Below are positions 1 to 9,034 of a DNA stretch of 64,000 nucleotides, piece by piece (the stretch's first letter is position 1; every line of letters starts with the position of its first letter). The stretch spans positions 300,189 through 364,188 of the forward strand of contig JAHDIQ010000002.1 in assembly GCA_020630715.1 (NCBI GenBank), in the 5' to 3' direction. The translations under genes and the position numbers were made by a program. The notes beneath the pieces were generated by a model, which was not told where the DNA came from, ran no database searches, and saw only the letters and a list, made by a program, of their open reading frames with translations. Origin of the DNA: Nonlabens sp. (GTDB lineage: Bacteria; Bacteroidota; Bacteroidia; Flavobacteriales; Flavobacteriaceae).

Positions 1-463
1 GGTTAAATGGTCTGCCTATATTTCCCGCATTTCCTTCTATTGCGAGATCTAGGTAATCTTTTGGGATATAGGCTATGGCATCTGTCTCTTGATAAATCCC
101 AAAACTGATGTAATTCTCTCTCTCAATCGTATTACCAAAAGAAAAACCACCTGAAAACAGTTCTAATTGTTGATTCACATACGCATAATCGTTTTGATCA
201 ATGCGATTAATTACCTGTCTTATTCTATTATTAAAAGTATTGCCATCATCTGCAAAAAGGTCAAATGTATTCACACCTGTAGAACCACCTTGAACGTGAA
301 TATGAGACAATAATGGCATTCCTACATAAAAACCGTTATCTAAATCTACACTAGGATTTACTAGTGTGGATTGTGGTATTTCTGTAAAACCATAGAGCAA
401 CTGTTTATTTTGAGCAGTGACTAAAACGGTAAAGAAAAATAATAAGAAGCTTAATTTTCTCAT
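1..463 (-). CDS. DUF5723-like protein, N-terminal part
   Basis: The gene reads leftward off the window edge, so only about 154 N-terminal residues are present. It begins with a signal peptide (MRKLSFLLFFFTVLVTAQ) and continues with a segment naming a first conserved block (NPSVDLDNGFYVGMPLLS) that I recognise from the flavobacterial DUF5723 family of predicted outer-membrane proteins. Its ATG overlaps the stop of the upstream lipoprotein gene by three bases (TGA within ATGA-type overlap), so the two are probably co-translated. The family has no established biochemical role that I know of; the C-terminus cannot be seen. Confidence 0.8.
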   Translation of the reverse strand, partial: MRKLSFLLFFFTVLVTAQNKQLLYGFTEIPQSTLVNPSVDLDNGFYVGMPLLSHIHVQGGSTGVNTFDLFADDGNTFNNRIRQVINRIDQNDYAYVNQQLELFSGGFSFGNTIERENYISFGIYQETDAIAYIPKDYLDLAIEGNAGNIGRPFN

Positions 464-1023
464 TCCGTTGTTTCGGCTCTAAAATAAAAGACACCTTTTG
501 AGTCTAAGGATATCGTTTCAGTATCATTTTCTGTTAAGGTGGATCCATCTGTACTAGGTAATAATTGAAATTGAAATCTAATAGTTTTTGTTTCTATTAG
601 ACTATTGATGTTATTTTCATCAAATTCAATAGTGAATAACAATGGCTGACTTGTTATAGAACTTTGTGGATCAATTGAAAACTGTGAGGCTCTTAAAAGT
701 TGATCGTTATCATCTAGAAATATGGTATTCACTTCAAATGCACGGTCTATCTGATTAGTCACTTCAAAAAATAAATCTGCTCTAACTAGATAATCTACTA
801 CGACTTCATTTGTGAAAATTTCAATATTATCTACAGCATCTGTAACAGATTGCAGTTCTGCACCATTATCTACAAATCTAGAAGCTTCTACATCTGTAAA
901 GACCAGACTTACCTCTGTAACTGGTTCTATGATCACATCTGTAGACTGATCAAAATCGACATCACTAATACAAGATGTTACTAACAACAGCGATAATAAA
1001 AGAAACGATGAATAAAATCTCAT
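460..1023 (-). CDS. predicted lipoprotein, unknown function
   Basis: A 187-residue protein. The ORF is open for another 20 codons upstream, but the start at 1023 is preferred because it puts a clean lipoprotein signal at the N-terminus: MRFYSSFLLLSLLLVTSC with the lipobox cysteine at residue 18, followed by an acidic stretch. The remainder is rich in beta-prone segments with no catalytic motif I recognise. It is transcribed with the downstream DUF5723-like gene, so a role in the same envelope structure is a reasonable inference. Confidence 0.8.
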   Translation of the reverse strand: MRFYSSFLLLSLLLVTSCISDVDFDQSTDVIIEPVTEVSLVFTDVEASRFVDNGAELQSVTDAVDNIEIFTNEVVVDYLVRADLFFEVTNQIDRAFEVNTIFLDDNDQLLRASQFSIDPQSSITSQPLLFTIEFDENNINSLIETKTIRFQFQLLPSTDGSTLTENDTETISLDSKGVFYFRAETTE

Positions 1024-1134
1024 AGAAAAAGGAAGTCTAGTCAATTGAATATTTGTTAAATATAATACACTATTATAACTCAAATATGTTATTGAAAGTA
1101 TAAAGGAATCTATTATAACTGGTATCTTTATGCT

Positions 1135-1356
1135 ATGAATCGTAAGAATATCTTATTCATACTAATAGTATGTTGCCTTACCATAGGTCTAGCGCCTTTT
1201 ACACCTGAACCTCATTTATGGGGTAAATTAAAATGGATTGCTGGCGGTGGCGATGGAATGCAATTAATGGATTATGGAGATTTACTGCTTCATGGATCGC
1301 CGTGGATGGCATTGCTAGTTGCGCTGATATACTTTGGATTAAAGAATACTAATTAG
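1135..1356 (+). CDS. small two-TM membrane protein
   Basis: Seventy-three residues with a hydrophobic N-terminal helix (about residues 5-22) and a second one near the C-terminus (about 54-69), separated by a glycine-rich loop with WIAGGGDGMQ. Small proteins of this pattern are widespread in Flavobacteria and sometimes named RND-transporter-like, but no function is visible here. It is convergent with, and overlaps by 8 bases, the minus-strand gene at 1349. Confidence 0.7.
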   Translation: MNRKNILFILIVCCLTIGLAPFTPEPHLWGKLKWIAGGGDGMQLMDYGDLLLHGSPWMALLVALIYFGLKNTN

Positions 1357-2065
1357 TAATCGTATCTGTCCCTAGAAATTGATCATCCTTATTGTAATAC
1401 CATTGACGTATGGCTGGAATTTGAATCTTGTTTAATTCATGATTACCAGATAGTAAAATGTATTCGCCAAAATCAGGCTTTAGTTTTCCTTTTTTATCAG
1501 TTTTAAAAAACTGGTATACTTCCATTCTATACGATTCTGGATCAAAGTAAAAAAACCATACATCACTTCCCACTTCTGGATCGTAGCTAACTTCTACCAC
1601 TAAATATTCCTTTCCTTTGAAGCGTTTGCGTTGCACGATTTCATTAATAATGGTTCCATCATCCTTAAGTTTCATGGGTAAACCATAGAGATAGGTATAG
1701 TAATCGCGCATTACTATCGCACGGTCCACATCTTTATCAGTAGTTGCAATGAGTTGATTTTTATCTCTTAAAATTATTTTGGAGACTCTTACCTCATCTT
1801 TTGAGATCGTATAACCCGTAAGTAAACTATCTCTTGTAGCAAATAGCTCAAAAAACTGGGCTGGTAAATTGATCTCGATCTCACTAACTCGATCAGGATT
1901 ATTAGGAGTGGTCATGGTAACTTGAAATTTACCTATAAATTCTGACCAGTTGTTATTAGGGTCGTGATATTCTATGGATTTATCCAGAACTTCTTGAGCT
2001 GGCAACTGCTGACCTTGCGTAAAAAAGGCTACAGTTAAAAACAGAATGGCAATGATAATTTTCAC
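1349..2065 (-). CDS. DUF6503-like secreted protein
   Basis: A 238-residue protein with an N-terminal signal peptide (MKIIIAILFLTVAFFTQGQ) and no membrane segment after it. The body resembles the DUF6503 family of Bacteroidota exported proteins: a YHDP motif about 30 residues in, alternating beta strands, and a conserved VWFFYFDPESYRMEVYQF block near residue 170, as in LolA/LolB-like beta-rich folds. It starts one base after the neighbour that ends at 2067, so it is in the same minus-strand run. The family name is recalled, not searched. Confidence 0.7.
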   Translation of the reverse strand: MKIIIAILFLTVAFFTQGQQLPAQEVLDKSIEYHDPNNNWSEFIGKFQVTMTTPNNPDRVSEIEINLPAQFFELFATRDSLLTGYTISKDEVRVSKIILRDKNQLIATTDKDVDRAIVMRDYYTYLYGLPMKLKDDGTIINEIVQRKRFKGKEYLVVEVSYDPEVGSDVWFFYFDPESYRMEVYQFFKTDKKGKLKPDFGEYILLSGNHELNKIQIPAIRQWYYNKDDQFLGTDTITN

Positions 2066-2066
2066 A

Positions 2067-2717
2067 TTATTTAGGAGTAATTAATCTAATCCCGAGAGTT
2101 ATATTGAAATAATTACCACGCTCAAAATTAGTTTCTAATGACCTTGCAGCATCTATATCATAAAAGACATATTCATAACTAGGACCTACATAGAAAGCCA
2201 TTTTATCAGATATTAAAAAATCTAAGGAAGTTCCTATACGTAATAAACCACCAGTATCCTTAAATTTAGCTCCACCTTGATCTACATTTTGCCTATTTCG
2301 ATTTTCAGTATGGCCATAGCCTATGTCACTTAGCAGCCTAAATTGATCATTTATTGTAAATTCATAACCTACATAAATGTAAGTATTGAATTTAGTAATT
2401 CTTTCATAAGGACCTACAATTGAAATATCATCAATGCGTAAACCATCATATTCTAAAGCGCCTCCTATATAAAAATCATGGGTCATGTAATAATGAATAC
2501 CTAAGCCACCACCTAAACCATTACTTAAACCTTCACCGGCAAAATTGTCACCTGTAGGGTTCACATTCCTGAGAGAAAATGCAAAGGAAAACTTACGTTT
2601 GAATTGTTCTTTATTATCTGATATTGTTTTTAATGAATCCTGTTGAGCGCTCATTATAGAAGTAAACAAAAGAAATATAACAATGGAAGCTCTAGTAATT
2701 GATAACATAATTCTCAT
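2067..2717 (-). CDS. outer-membrane beta-barrel protein
   Basis: A 216-residue protein with a signal peptide ending in SAQ (about residue 25). It then has alternating amphipathic strands with glycine/aromatic pattern typical of small 8-strand OmpA/OprF-like barrels, and it ends in a strand closing near the terminus (FNITLGIRLITPK). An in-frame Met at residue 4 is an equally possible start. The gene overlaps the preceding lipoprotein gene by 26 bases. Its exact role in the outer membrane cannot be told from sequence. Confidence 0.75.
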   Translation of the reverse strand: MRIMLSITRASIVIFLLFTSIMSAQQDSLKTISDNKEQFKRKFSFAFSLRNVNPTGDNFAGEGLSNGLGGGLGIHYYMTHDFYIGGALEYDGLRIDDISIVGPYERITKFNTYIYVGYEFTINDQFRLLSDIGYGHTENRNRQNVDQGGAKFKDTGGLLRIGTSLDFLISDKMAFYVGPSYEYVFYDIDAARSLETNFERGNYFNITLGIRLITPK

Positions 2718-3387
2718 TAGGATTAGAAATTATGAATGTTTGTTCCACTGGATTACCTTGCACGTCAGTGTATCTAACTAGTAATGAACCTGGATAGACC
2801 GCATTAAAGAATTCAAATTCATTTACCATTTCAGTCGTATCAACACTTAAACGATTGAAAAAATTGCAATCAAAATCTTCAGAAATTCCCTGCTCATTGA
2901 ATTGTGAGCAAAAACTAGATTCATAAATAAAATCTACATTAAAAGAGTTAGAAGCACCAGAGGTGTTTACCATCTCTAAAATAATCTCACTAGATTTTTT
3001 AAGAACAATGTCTTCTAAAACATATTCTAAATCTTCTTTATAATTTGAATCTGCAAGATCAATAATTGTTTCTGGATAACCATCTGCTAGCAATGCTACT
3101 CTTGTACCTGAATTGTTATTTAAAAGCATGACATAAGAAACCACTCCATTTTCATCAGTCAAACCAGTACCCAATATAAAATCTTGCTCGGGAGCAGAGA
3201 ATTTAGCTAGTGAGTATGGATCAATGTTGATAAAGTTTTCATTAAAAGCAGTCACTTCAACATCAGGTATAGGTATATTACTTGCGGTAAGTACTCTAGC
3301 TGATAGTTGTGCTCTTACATTATTTTCTAATCTAGGTTCACAAGATGTAGTTAATAATATCAGTACTAAAATGATAAGCAATCTCAT
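2692..3387 (-). CDS. predicted lipoprotein with carboxypeptidase-regulatory-like region
   Basis: The ORF extends 22 codons upstream, but a start at 3387 gives MRLLIILVLILLTTSC, a standard lipoprotein signal with the cysteine at residue 16. The next about 100 residues (VRAQLSARVLTASNIPIPDVEVTAF and following) look like a beta-sandwich of the carboxypeptidase-regulatory or CNA-B type, common in Bacteroidota surface proteins. The C-terminal half is beta-rich without known motifs. It heads the 460-3387 minus-strand run of envelope genes. Confidence 0.75.
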   Translation of the reverse strand: MRLLIILVLILLTTSCEPRLENNVRAQLSARVLTASNIPIPDVEVTAFNENFINIDPYSLAKFSAPEQDFILGTGLTDENGVVSYVMLLNNNSGTRVALLADGYPETIIDLADSNYKEDLEYVLEDIVLKKSSEIILEMVNTSGASNSFNVDFIYESSFCSQFNEQGISEDFDCNFFNRLSVDTTEMVNEFEFFNAVYPGSLLVRYTDVQGNPVEQTFIISNPNENYVINY

Positions 3388-3440
3388 AAATAGATTTTGT
3401 ATAAAGATACCTATTATTAAAAATGGTTGCGTGTAATAAC

Positions 3441-3468
3441 AAAAAAGCACCACTAAAAAAGTGATGCC
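3441..3468 (-). terminator. rho-independent terminator of the ferredoxin gene
   Basis: On the minus strand an 8-bp stem (GCATCACT / AGTGGTGC, one G-U pair) with a T-rich loop is followed directly by six T residues. It lies 26 bases beyond the stop of the ferredoxin gene. Confidence 0.8.
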
Positions 3469-3493
3469 TTCTAAAACTTATATTAATAACTAC

Positions 3494-3844
3494 TTATGAC
3501 TTATGCATAAAAGCTTGTTTAGCACGCAGTGTTGCTTCATCCTCTACGATATCTTCATCTGGAACACAACAATCTACAGGACATACCGCTGCACATTGTG
3601 GCTCTTCATGAAAACCTACACATTCTGTACACTTATCTGGTGCGATGTAATAGAACTCGTCACTTATAGGCTGTTGAGTTTCATTAGCATCTACTTCTTT
3701 TCCACTGGGTAAAACAACATTACCATCTAGATCAGTACCATCTGCATAGCGCCAGTCATCTGCTGCTTCATAAATAGCCGTGTTAGGGCATTCTGGTTCA
3801 CAGGCGCCACAATTAATACACTCGTCTGTTATGATGATTGCCAT
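3494..3844 (-). CDS. 4Fe-4S dicluster ferredoxin
   Basis: A 116-residue soluble electron carrier. The start at 3844 is chosen over the longer ORF because it begins [17 protein letters not shown], the usual ferredoxin N-terminus. The first cluster motif CxxCxxxCP is at about residues 9-19 ([12 protein letters not shown]). The second half carries [18 protein letters not shown], a CxxC-x8-CxxxCP arrangement with the long spacer typical of Alvin/YfhL-type ferredoxins. Divergently transcribed from the acyl-CoA reductase, with its own -7 box and terminator. Confidence 0.95.
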   Translation of the reverse strand: MAIIITDECINCGACEPECPNTAIYEAADDWRYADGTDLDGNVVLPSGKEVDANETQQPISDEFYYIAPDKCTECVGFHEEPQCAAVCPVDCCVPDEDIVEDEATLRAKQAFMHKS

Positions 3845-3866
3845 AGCTGTTTTCTTTACTTTTGCA

Positions 3867-3897
3867 CAAAAATAATGCCCATTGAACTCACAGGCAA
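3867..3897 (-). promoter_or_regulatory. promoter of the ferredoxin gene
   Basis: On the minus strand a TATTTTTG box (3867-3874) matches the Bacteroidota -7 consensus TAnnTTTG. A TTG (3895-3897) lies 20 bases upstream, as expected for the -33 element. The box is 22 bases upstream of the ferredoxin ATG. Confidence 0.65.
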
Positions 3898-4988
3898 TTA
3901 ATAGCACGTTAAATGATAGGATTTCCGCTTTCGCGAAAGCAGGATCACAACTATCTCATTACCTAAAACAAGACGGTTCTCTACCCAAATCTGTAGTGGA
4001 ACAAATAGACGCTGCCTTACACCTAACGCGAATTAAGAATAGCTGGTTTGACACCGAAAACATACACCACGCCGTTGCACAATGGTCACAAGCACTTACT
4101 ACAAAGGCTTTACAAGAATGGATGGAACCATACCACATTTCTAATATCACTAGCAAAACAATTGGAATTATCACTGCTGGTAACATTCCCTTAGTAGGAT
4201 TTCACGATGTTTTAAGCGTTATTTTAGTAGGTCATCACGCACTGATTAAAAATTCTAGTAACGATGATGTACTTACTAAATTGATATTAGAGCTAGCTAC
4301 GACAGACTTTCCTGAGCTAATGACTTCTTACAGTTACATAGATGGTAAATTAGAGAATTACGATGCTGTTATCGCTACAGGAAGTAATAATACAGCGCGT
4401 TATTTTGAATATTATTTTGGCAAGGTGCCTCATATCATCCGTAAGAATCGTAATAGTGTTGCCATAATTTCTGGTGATGAATCGCCAGAAGAAATGGAAG
4501 CTTTAAGTGAAGATGTTTTTAGATACTATGGTCTAGGCTGTCGCAGTGTGAGTCATATTAAAGTCCCGATAGGATATAATTTTGACCATTTTTTTAATGG
4601 AATGTACAAACAACGTCACCTCATTAAAAACGAAAAATATGTCAATAATTATGATTACAACAAGGCTGTTTATTTAATGAGTGATTTTGACTTGTTAGAT
4701 AACGAATTCCTTTTAATTAAAGAAGAAACAGAAAGTTACTCATCACCTATTGCTAGTGTAGGTTATGCCTTTTATGACAGTACGCTGGATATCATAAATG
4801 AATTAAAAACGAATGCTGATCAATTGCAATGCGTTGTAGCAGCTGGCAAAATGAAGGAAGTACTTCAAGAACAATTGAAAGAGTTTAAAGCACCACAAGT
4901 AGTAGAAAATGGCATGACACAACAGCCTGCGCTAAATGATTATGCAGATGGTGTGGATACGGTGAATTTCCTGTTGACATTATCCTAA
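3882..4988 (+). CDS. acyl-CoA reductase (LuxC-like family)
   Basis: A 368-residue protein of the aldehyde-dehydrogenase-related acyl-CoA reductase family, predicted to reduce an acyl-CoA or acyl thioester to the aldehyde with NAD(P)H. Visible family features are the [21 protein letters not shown] segment near residue 95, the [16 protein letters not shown] nucleotide-binding region near 165, and the [11 protein letters not shown] block with the likely catalytic cysteine near residue 220. The only in-frame start near the N-terminus is TTG at 3882, so the start is uncertain. The palindrome GCTTTCGCGAAAGC is inside the coding region and encodes AFAKA. Confidence 0.85.
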   Translation: MNSQAINSTLNDRISAFAKAGSQLSHYLKQDGSLPKSVVEQIDAALHLTRIKNSWFDTENIHHAVAQWSQALTTKALQEWMEPYHISNITSKTIGIITAGNIPLVGFHDVLSVILVGHHALIKNSSNDDVLTKLILELATTDFPELMTSYSYIDGKLENYDAVIATGSNNTARYFEYYFGKVPHIIRKNRNSVAIISGDESPEEMEALSEDVFRYYGLGCRSVSHIKVPIGYNFDHFFNGMYKQRHLIKNEKYVNNYDYNKAVYLMSDFDLLDNEFLLIKEETESYSSPIASVGYAFYDSTLDIINELKTNADQLQCVVAAGKMKEVLQEQLKEFKAPQVVENGMTQQPALNDYADGVDTVNFLLTLS

Positions 4989-5061
4989 AAATTTTAAGAT
5001 TTCATAACCTCAAACGGCTGTTATTAATGCATTTTTGTTATGCACTTATAATAGTATCACG

Positions 5062-6120
5062 ATGTTAAAACATAACTTTTCTGCAGGACCATGTATTTTA
5101 CCACAGGATGTTTTTAAAAAAGCAGCCGCAGCGGTATTAAACTTTAACGACCTTAGTATTCTTGAAATCTCTCACCGTAGCAAAGACTTTGTAGCGGTAA
5201 TGGAGAAAGCACAGTCGCTAGCTCTTGACCATTTAGGACTTACAGATAAAGGTTATAAAGCACTATTTCTAGGTGGTGGCGCTAGCATGCAGTTTTTAAT
5301 GACTGCTTATAATTTATTAGAAACTAAAGCTGCCTATTTAAATACAGGTACGTGGTCTGATAAGGCGATAAAGGAAGCAAGGCTTTTTGGCGAAGTTGTA
5401 GAAGTAGCTTCTTCAAAAGATTCAAATTTCAATTATATCCCTAAAGGTTATAACGTTCCTAGTGATTCAGATTACTTTCATATCACGAGTAACAATACCA
5501 TTTTTGGAACACAGATTAAGGATGTTTCTGATGTTAACGTGCCTTTAGTGTGCGATATGAGTAGTGATATTTTTTCACGCCAACTAGATTTTTCAAAATT
5601 TGATCTGATCTATGCTGGTGCGCAAAAAAATATGGGACCTGCTGGTGCTACCTTAATTGTCATTAAAGAAGATATTTTAGGAAAAGTGTCTCGTACCATA
5701 CCATCTATGTTAAATTACCAGACTCATATAGGAAAAGATAGTATGTTTAATACGCCACCAGTATTTCCGGTGTATGTGAGTATGCTTACCTTAGAATGGT
5801 TAAAAGATAATGGCGGAATCCCTGCAATTGAAAAGATAAATGATGCAAAGGCATCCTTAATTTATAATGAGATAGACCGCAATCCACTTTTTAAAGGATT
5901 TGCCGCTGTAGAAGATCGTTCACACATGAATGCTACCTTCACACTAGAACAAGAATCCTTAAAAGATATATTTAATACAATGTGGGCAGATGCTGGAATA
6001 AACGGATTAAACGGTCATAGATCTGTAGGTGGATATCGTGCTAGTATGTACAATGCATTAACTATAGAAAGTGTACAAACGCTGGTAAATGTGATGCAGG
6101 AATTAGAGAGGAAAGCTTGA
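5062..6120 (+). CDS. serC: phosphoserine aminotransferase
   Basis: A PLP enzyme that converts 3-phosphohydroxypyruvate and glutamate to phosphoserine in serine synthesis. The start at 5062 gives MLKHNFSAGPCILP, the family's classic N-terminus. An ISHRSKDF block follows near residue 42, as does LFLGGGASMQF (phosphate-binding loop). YAGAQKNMGPAG near residue 195 carries the PLP lysine. The length (352 aa) is normal. It is followed after 175 bases by serA, the enzyme for the preceding step, so both first steps of serine synthesis are encoded together. Confidence 0.95.
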   Translation: MLKHNFSAGPCILPQDVFKKAAAAVLNFNDLSILEISHRSKDFVAVMEKAQSLALDHLGLTDKGYKALFLGGGASMQFLMTAYNLLETKAAYLNTGTWSDKAIKEARLFGEVVEVASSKDSNFNYIPKGYNVPSDSDYFHITSNNTIFGTQIKDVSDVNVPLVCDMSSDIFSRQLDFSKFDLIYAGAQKNMGPAGATLIVIKEDILGKVSRTIPSMLNYQTHIGKDSMFNTPPVFPVYVSMLTLEWLKDNGGIPAIEKINDAKASLIYNEIDRNPLFKGFAAVEDRSHMNATFTLEQESLKDIFNTMWADAGINGLNGHRSVGGYRASMYNALTIESVQTLVNVMQELERKA

Positions 6121-6295
6121 TGAACTCGAAATTGAACTCGAACTCGAATTGAATTGAATCATCGTAAGACAGATAACTAATCATAATTGATAAATAACAA
6201 TTAACTGATAACAATTAACAAATCAACAGTTTGCCTTCTCACAAAGCTACGCGCAATGGACAAACAGCTGGCAACTGATAACTGAAAACTTAATT
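6121..6295. repeat. low-complexity intergenic repeat between serC and serA
   Basis: The spacer begins with repeated GAACTCGAA/GAATTGAA units (6121-6160) and continues with near-repeats of AACAATTAAC and CTGATAACTG. It looks like decayed short tandem repeats; no gene is visible in it. Confidence 0.6.
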
Positions 6296-7255
6296 ATGAG
6301 TAAAAAAGTATTAGCAAACGACGGTATTTCACAAAGTGGTGTTGACGCATTAGTAGCAGCTGGCTACGAGGTGATCACTACTAATGTGGCACAAGAACAA
6401 TTAGAAAAATACATCAACGATAAAGAAATTGCTGTATTATTAGTAAGATCTGCGACAACCGTACGTAAAGCATTAATAGACGCCTGCCCTAGCCTAAAAA
6501 TCATAGGTCGTGGTGGTGTAGGAATGGATAATATAGATGTAGATTACGCACGCAGTAAAGGATTAAAAGTCATTAATACACCTGCCGCAAGCAGTGCTAG
6601 TGTTGCCGAACTTGTTTTTGCACACCTTTACGGTGGTGTACGTTTTCTTTATGACAGTAATCGCAACATGCCACTAGAAGGTGACGAAAACTTTAAAGGT
6701 CTTAAAAAACAGTATGCAAAAGGTATTGAGCTACGTGGTAAAACCATAGGTATTATAGGTATAGGTCGCATAGGTCAGGAAGTGGCAAAAATCGCTGCTG
6801 GTGTAGGAATGAATGTTATAGCACACGATTCTTTTGCAAAAGAAGCTCCTACGGTCTCATGGAATCTTTTTGATGGACAAACCATAAATGTTGAAATTCC
6901 GTTAGTAAGCAAGGATCACTTACTTACTCAATCAGACTTTATTAGTTTGCATGTTCCTGCACAAAAAGATTACGTTCTAGGAGCAACAGAATTTCAAAAA
7001 ATGAAAAAAGGTGCTGTAGTCGTAAACGCTGCTCGTGGTGGTGTACTGGATGAAGTAGCACTGGTTGCAGCATTAGAAAATGAACATTTATCATTTGCAG
7101 CACTAGACGTTTTTGAAACAGAACCTAAACCAGAGATCCAACTATTGATGAATAGTAAACTATCTTTAAGTCCGCATATAGGTGCTGCGACAAATGAGGC
7201 TCAAGACCGTATAGGTGTTGAACTAGCAGACCAGATTAAAGAGATTTTAGGCTAA
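6296..7255 (+). CDS. serA: D-3-phosphoglycerate dehydrogenase
   Basis: A 319-residue NAD-dependent D-isomer 2-hydroxyacid dehydrogenase that oxidises 3-phosphoglycerate to 3-phosphohydroxypyruvate. Its substrate domain includes VRSATTVRKALIDACP and GRGGVGMDNIDVDYA. The Rossmann motif GIGRIGQEVAKIA lies near residue 155. The catalytic signature NAARGGVLDE (Arg) is near 245, and the SPHIGAAT His is near 298. It lacks the C-terminal ACT regulatory domain, so it is the short form common in Bacteroidota. Together with serC it forms the serine pathway pair. Confidence 0.93.
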   Translation: MSKKVLANDGISQSGVDALVAAGYEVITTNVAQEQLEKYINDKEIAVLLVRSATTVRKALIDACPSLKIIGRGGVGMDNIDVDYARSKGLKVINTPAASSASVAELVFAHLYGGVRFLYDSNRNMPLEGDENFKGLKKQYAKGIELRGKTIGIIGIGRIGQEVAKIAAGVGMNVIAHDSFAKEAPTVSWNLFDGQTINVEIPLVSKDHLLTQSDFISLHVPAQKDYVLGATEFQKMKKGAVVVNAARGGVLDEVALVAALENEHLSFAALDVFETEPKPEIQLLMNSKLSLSPHIGAATNEAQDRIGVELADQIKEILG

Positions 7256-7260
7256 ACTAA

Positions 7261-7752
7261 ATGGATAACAACGATATTTTACGACGCCTGCGCTACATTC
7301 TCAATCTAAGTGATGATGCGATGATTGATATGTATAAAAAAGGTGGTGCACCGGTTACTAGGTCAGAAATTAGTGATTACCTTAAAAAAGAAGAACATCC
7401 AGATTTTGAAGAAGTCGTAGATGTTAATCTAGCGACATTTCTAAATGGTGCCATCGTAAACTATCGCGGTAAAAAAGACGGTGAAACTCCAGTTGCAGAG
7501 GAACAACTGGATAATAATATCATTTTACGCAAATTGAAAATCGCCTTTAATTTTAAGTCTGATGAAATCGTTTACCTCATAAAATTAGGCGGTCAACAAA
7601 TCACAGAGACTGAGCTTAGTGCGTTCTTTCGCAGGCCTAGTCACGCAAAGTATAAGTACTGCAATGATCAATACTTACGCACCTTTTTAAAAGGATTTCA
7701 AATCCAGCGTGATAAACAACGTAAGGCAGAGGCTAGAAAGAAGGATTCTTAG
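7261..7752 (+). CDS. DUF1456 family protein (YehS-like)
   Basis: A 163-residue protein made of two tandem copies of an approximately 65-residue helical module. Each copy begins NNDILRRLRYILNLSDDAM or NNIILRKLKIAFNFKSDEI and contains a serine/threonine-glutamate turn followed by LKKEEHPDFEE or FRRPSHAKYKY. This duplicated layout is the DUF1456 signature. The function is unknown; it starts five bases after serA and is probably in the same transcript. Confidence 0.9.
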   Translation: MDNNDILRRLRYILNLSDDAMIDMYKKGGAPVTRSEISDYLKKEEHPDFEEVVDVNLATFLNGAIVNYRGKKDGETPVAEEQLDNNIILRKLKIAFNFKSDEIVYLIKLGGQQITETELSAFFRRPSHAKYKYCNDQYLRTFLKGFQIQRDKQRKAEARKKDS

Positions 7753-7776
7753 AACGTTTTATCGATGATTTATGAC

Positions 7777-7790
7777 GCTTTCGCGAAAGC
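7777..7790. repeat. GCTTTCGCGAAAGC palindrome, intergenic copy
   Basis: A perfect 14-bp palindrome, extended by flanking AC/GT to 18 bp, in the spacer after the DUF1456 gene. It is one of eleven perfect copies in the window (3927, 7777, 15497, 18136, 33441, 33663, 46491, 50950, 52561, 56819, 59499); most others are inside genes. Near-perfect copies lie at 19263 and 48784. Confidence 0.9.
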
Positions 7791-7872
7791 GTAATTCCAC
7801 GAAACGGCTAAATCGCAACATCATTTCAAATAAGTGTATATTGAGATACGTTTAACAAATTAATAATTACCA

Positions 7873-8514
7873 ATGAGTTCAATATTAGACTTACTTAATT
7901 CTGATTTAGGAAAGACCTTAATCAGTGGTGCATCACAACGCACTGGACAACCAGCAGATAAAACTGCTAGTGTTTTATCTCAAGCAATGCCATTAAATCT
8001 AGGCGCTATGCAACGTAATGCCTCAACACCAGAAGGTGCAAGTGCGTTAAGCAATGCGTTAGATAACCCAAAACATAGTGGTGGTATCATGGATATGTTA
8101 GGTGGTATACTAGGAGATGGAGCTGGAAGTCCAGACGAATTAGTACAAGAAGGATCTGGAATTTTAGGTCACGTACTAGGTGCAAAACAACCACAAGTAG
8201 AAAATGCATTATCACAAGCAAATGGTATAGATGCTGGATCTGTAGGTGAGATTTTAAAAATGGCAGCGCCATTAATCATGGGAATGCTAGGAAAACAAAA
8301 ACAATCTAGTGGTGTAGACCAAAATGGTATAGGCGATTTACTAGGAGGCCTAATGGGTGGATCTGCTGGAAATGCCGATCAATCCTTTATTGAAAAAATA
8401 CTAGATGCAGATGGTGATGGTTCCATCATTGATGATGTAGCTGGTATGGTAATGAATAGCGGTAAGAAAAAAGGAGGCATCGGCGGATTGCTAGGTGGTC
8501 TTTTTGGAAAATAA
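7873..8514 (+). CDS. DUF937 domain protein
   Basis: A 213-residue glycine/methionine-rich protein with no signal peptide. The N-terminus (MSSILDLLNSDLGKTLISGAS) and repeated helical segments such as NPKHSGGIMDMLGG, GSGILGHVLG and APLIMGMLGKQ match the DUF937 family, which is related to YidB. The C-terminus is a glycine-rich tail (GGIGGLLGGLFGK). The function is not known. Confidence 0.88.
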   Translation: MSSILDLLNSDLGKTLISGASQRTGQPADKTASVLSQAMPLNLGAMQRNASTPEGASALSNALDNPKHSGGIMDMLGGILGDGAGSPDELVQEGSGILGHVLGAKQPQVENALSQANGIDAGSVGEILKMAAPLIMGMLGKQKQSSGVDQNGIGDLLGGLMGGSAGNADQSFIEKILDADGDGSIIDDVAGMVMNSGKKKGGIGGLLGGLFGK

Positions 8515-8612
8515 AACATAGTGTCTCAATGAAACAGATCATTCACTCAATGAATAGTTTCATTAACTATATAACAGTTTTAAAGTTGTTTTTATGCGGT
8601 TATGTTTACCGT

Positions 8613-9020
8613 ATGAAAACAACTTTTTACATTTTAATAGTACTATCTCTTATTGTAGGATGTGGTAGCTATAAATCAGAAACAGCTGTAGATAAAAACT
8701 TATCAACCGCTGCAGACACCGTGCGTATAGCAAACGATAGTCTGGAATATGAAATCATCATCATAGAACCTGGCTTTAACGCCTGGCTCGCAACACAACC
8801 ACCTAGAGGTCAGTTTTCTCAAAGCACATTAGAACTGAGAAATCAGATAACAGTGACAGAGTTTAACTTAAGAGTTAATAACCCATCTACTTTTGATCCT
8901 AATTTGTATGTATTTCCTATTGAATATAGGCGAAATGTAAATTATGGTTATGAAGTAAATTATCTATTGTACAATTACTTTCTTTTCTTTGAAAATAGAT
9001 ACAATCAGCGACTTCCTTAA
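8613..9020 (+). CDS. DUF6146-like lipoprotein
   Basis: A 135-residue predicted lipoprotein. The start at 8613, 28 codons into the open frame, is preferred because it gives MKTTFYILIVLSLIVGCGS with the lipobox cysteine at residue 17. The YEIIIIEPGFNAWLATQP block and the tyrosine-rich C-terminus (RYNQRLP) agree with the flavobacterial DUF6146 family. It sits next to a DUF6787-like membrane protein, a pairing I recall from other Flavobacteria. The role is unknown. Confidence 0.8.
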   Translation: MKTTFYILIVLSLIVGCGSYKSETAVDKNLSTAADTVRIANDSLEYEIIIIEPGFNAWLATQPPRGQFSQSTLELRNQITVTEFNLRVNNPSTFDPNLYVFPIEYRRNVNYGYEVNYLLYNYFLFFENRYNQRLP

Positions 9021-9022
9021 CG

Positions 9023-9030
9023 TATTTTTG
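9023..9030 (+). promoter_or_regulatory. -7 box TATTTTTG
   Basis: An exact TAnnTTTG match four bases upstream of the ATG at 9035. If it is used, the transcript would be nearly leaderless; no clear -33 element was found. Confidence 0.4.
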
Positions 9031-9034
9031 CAAC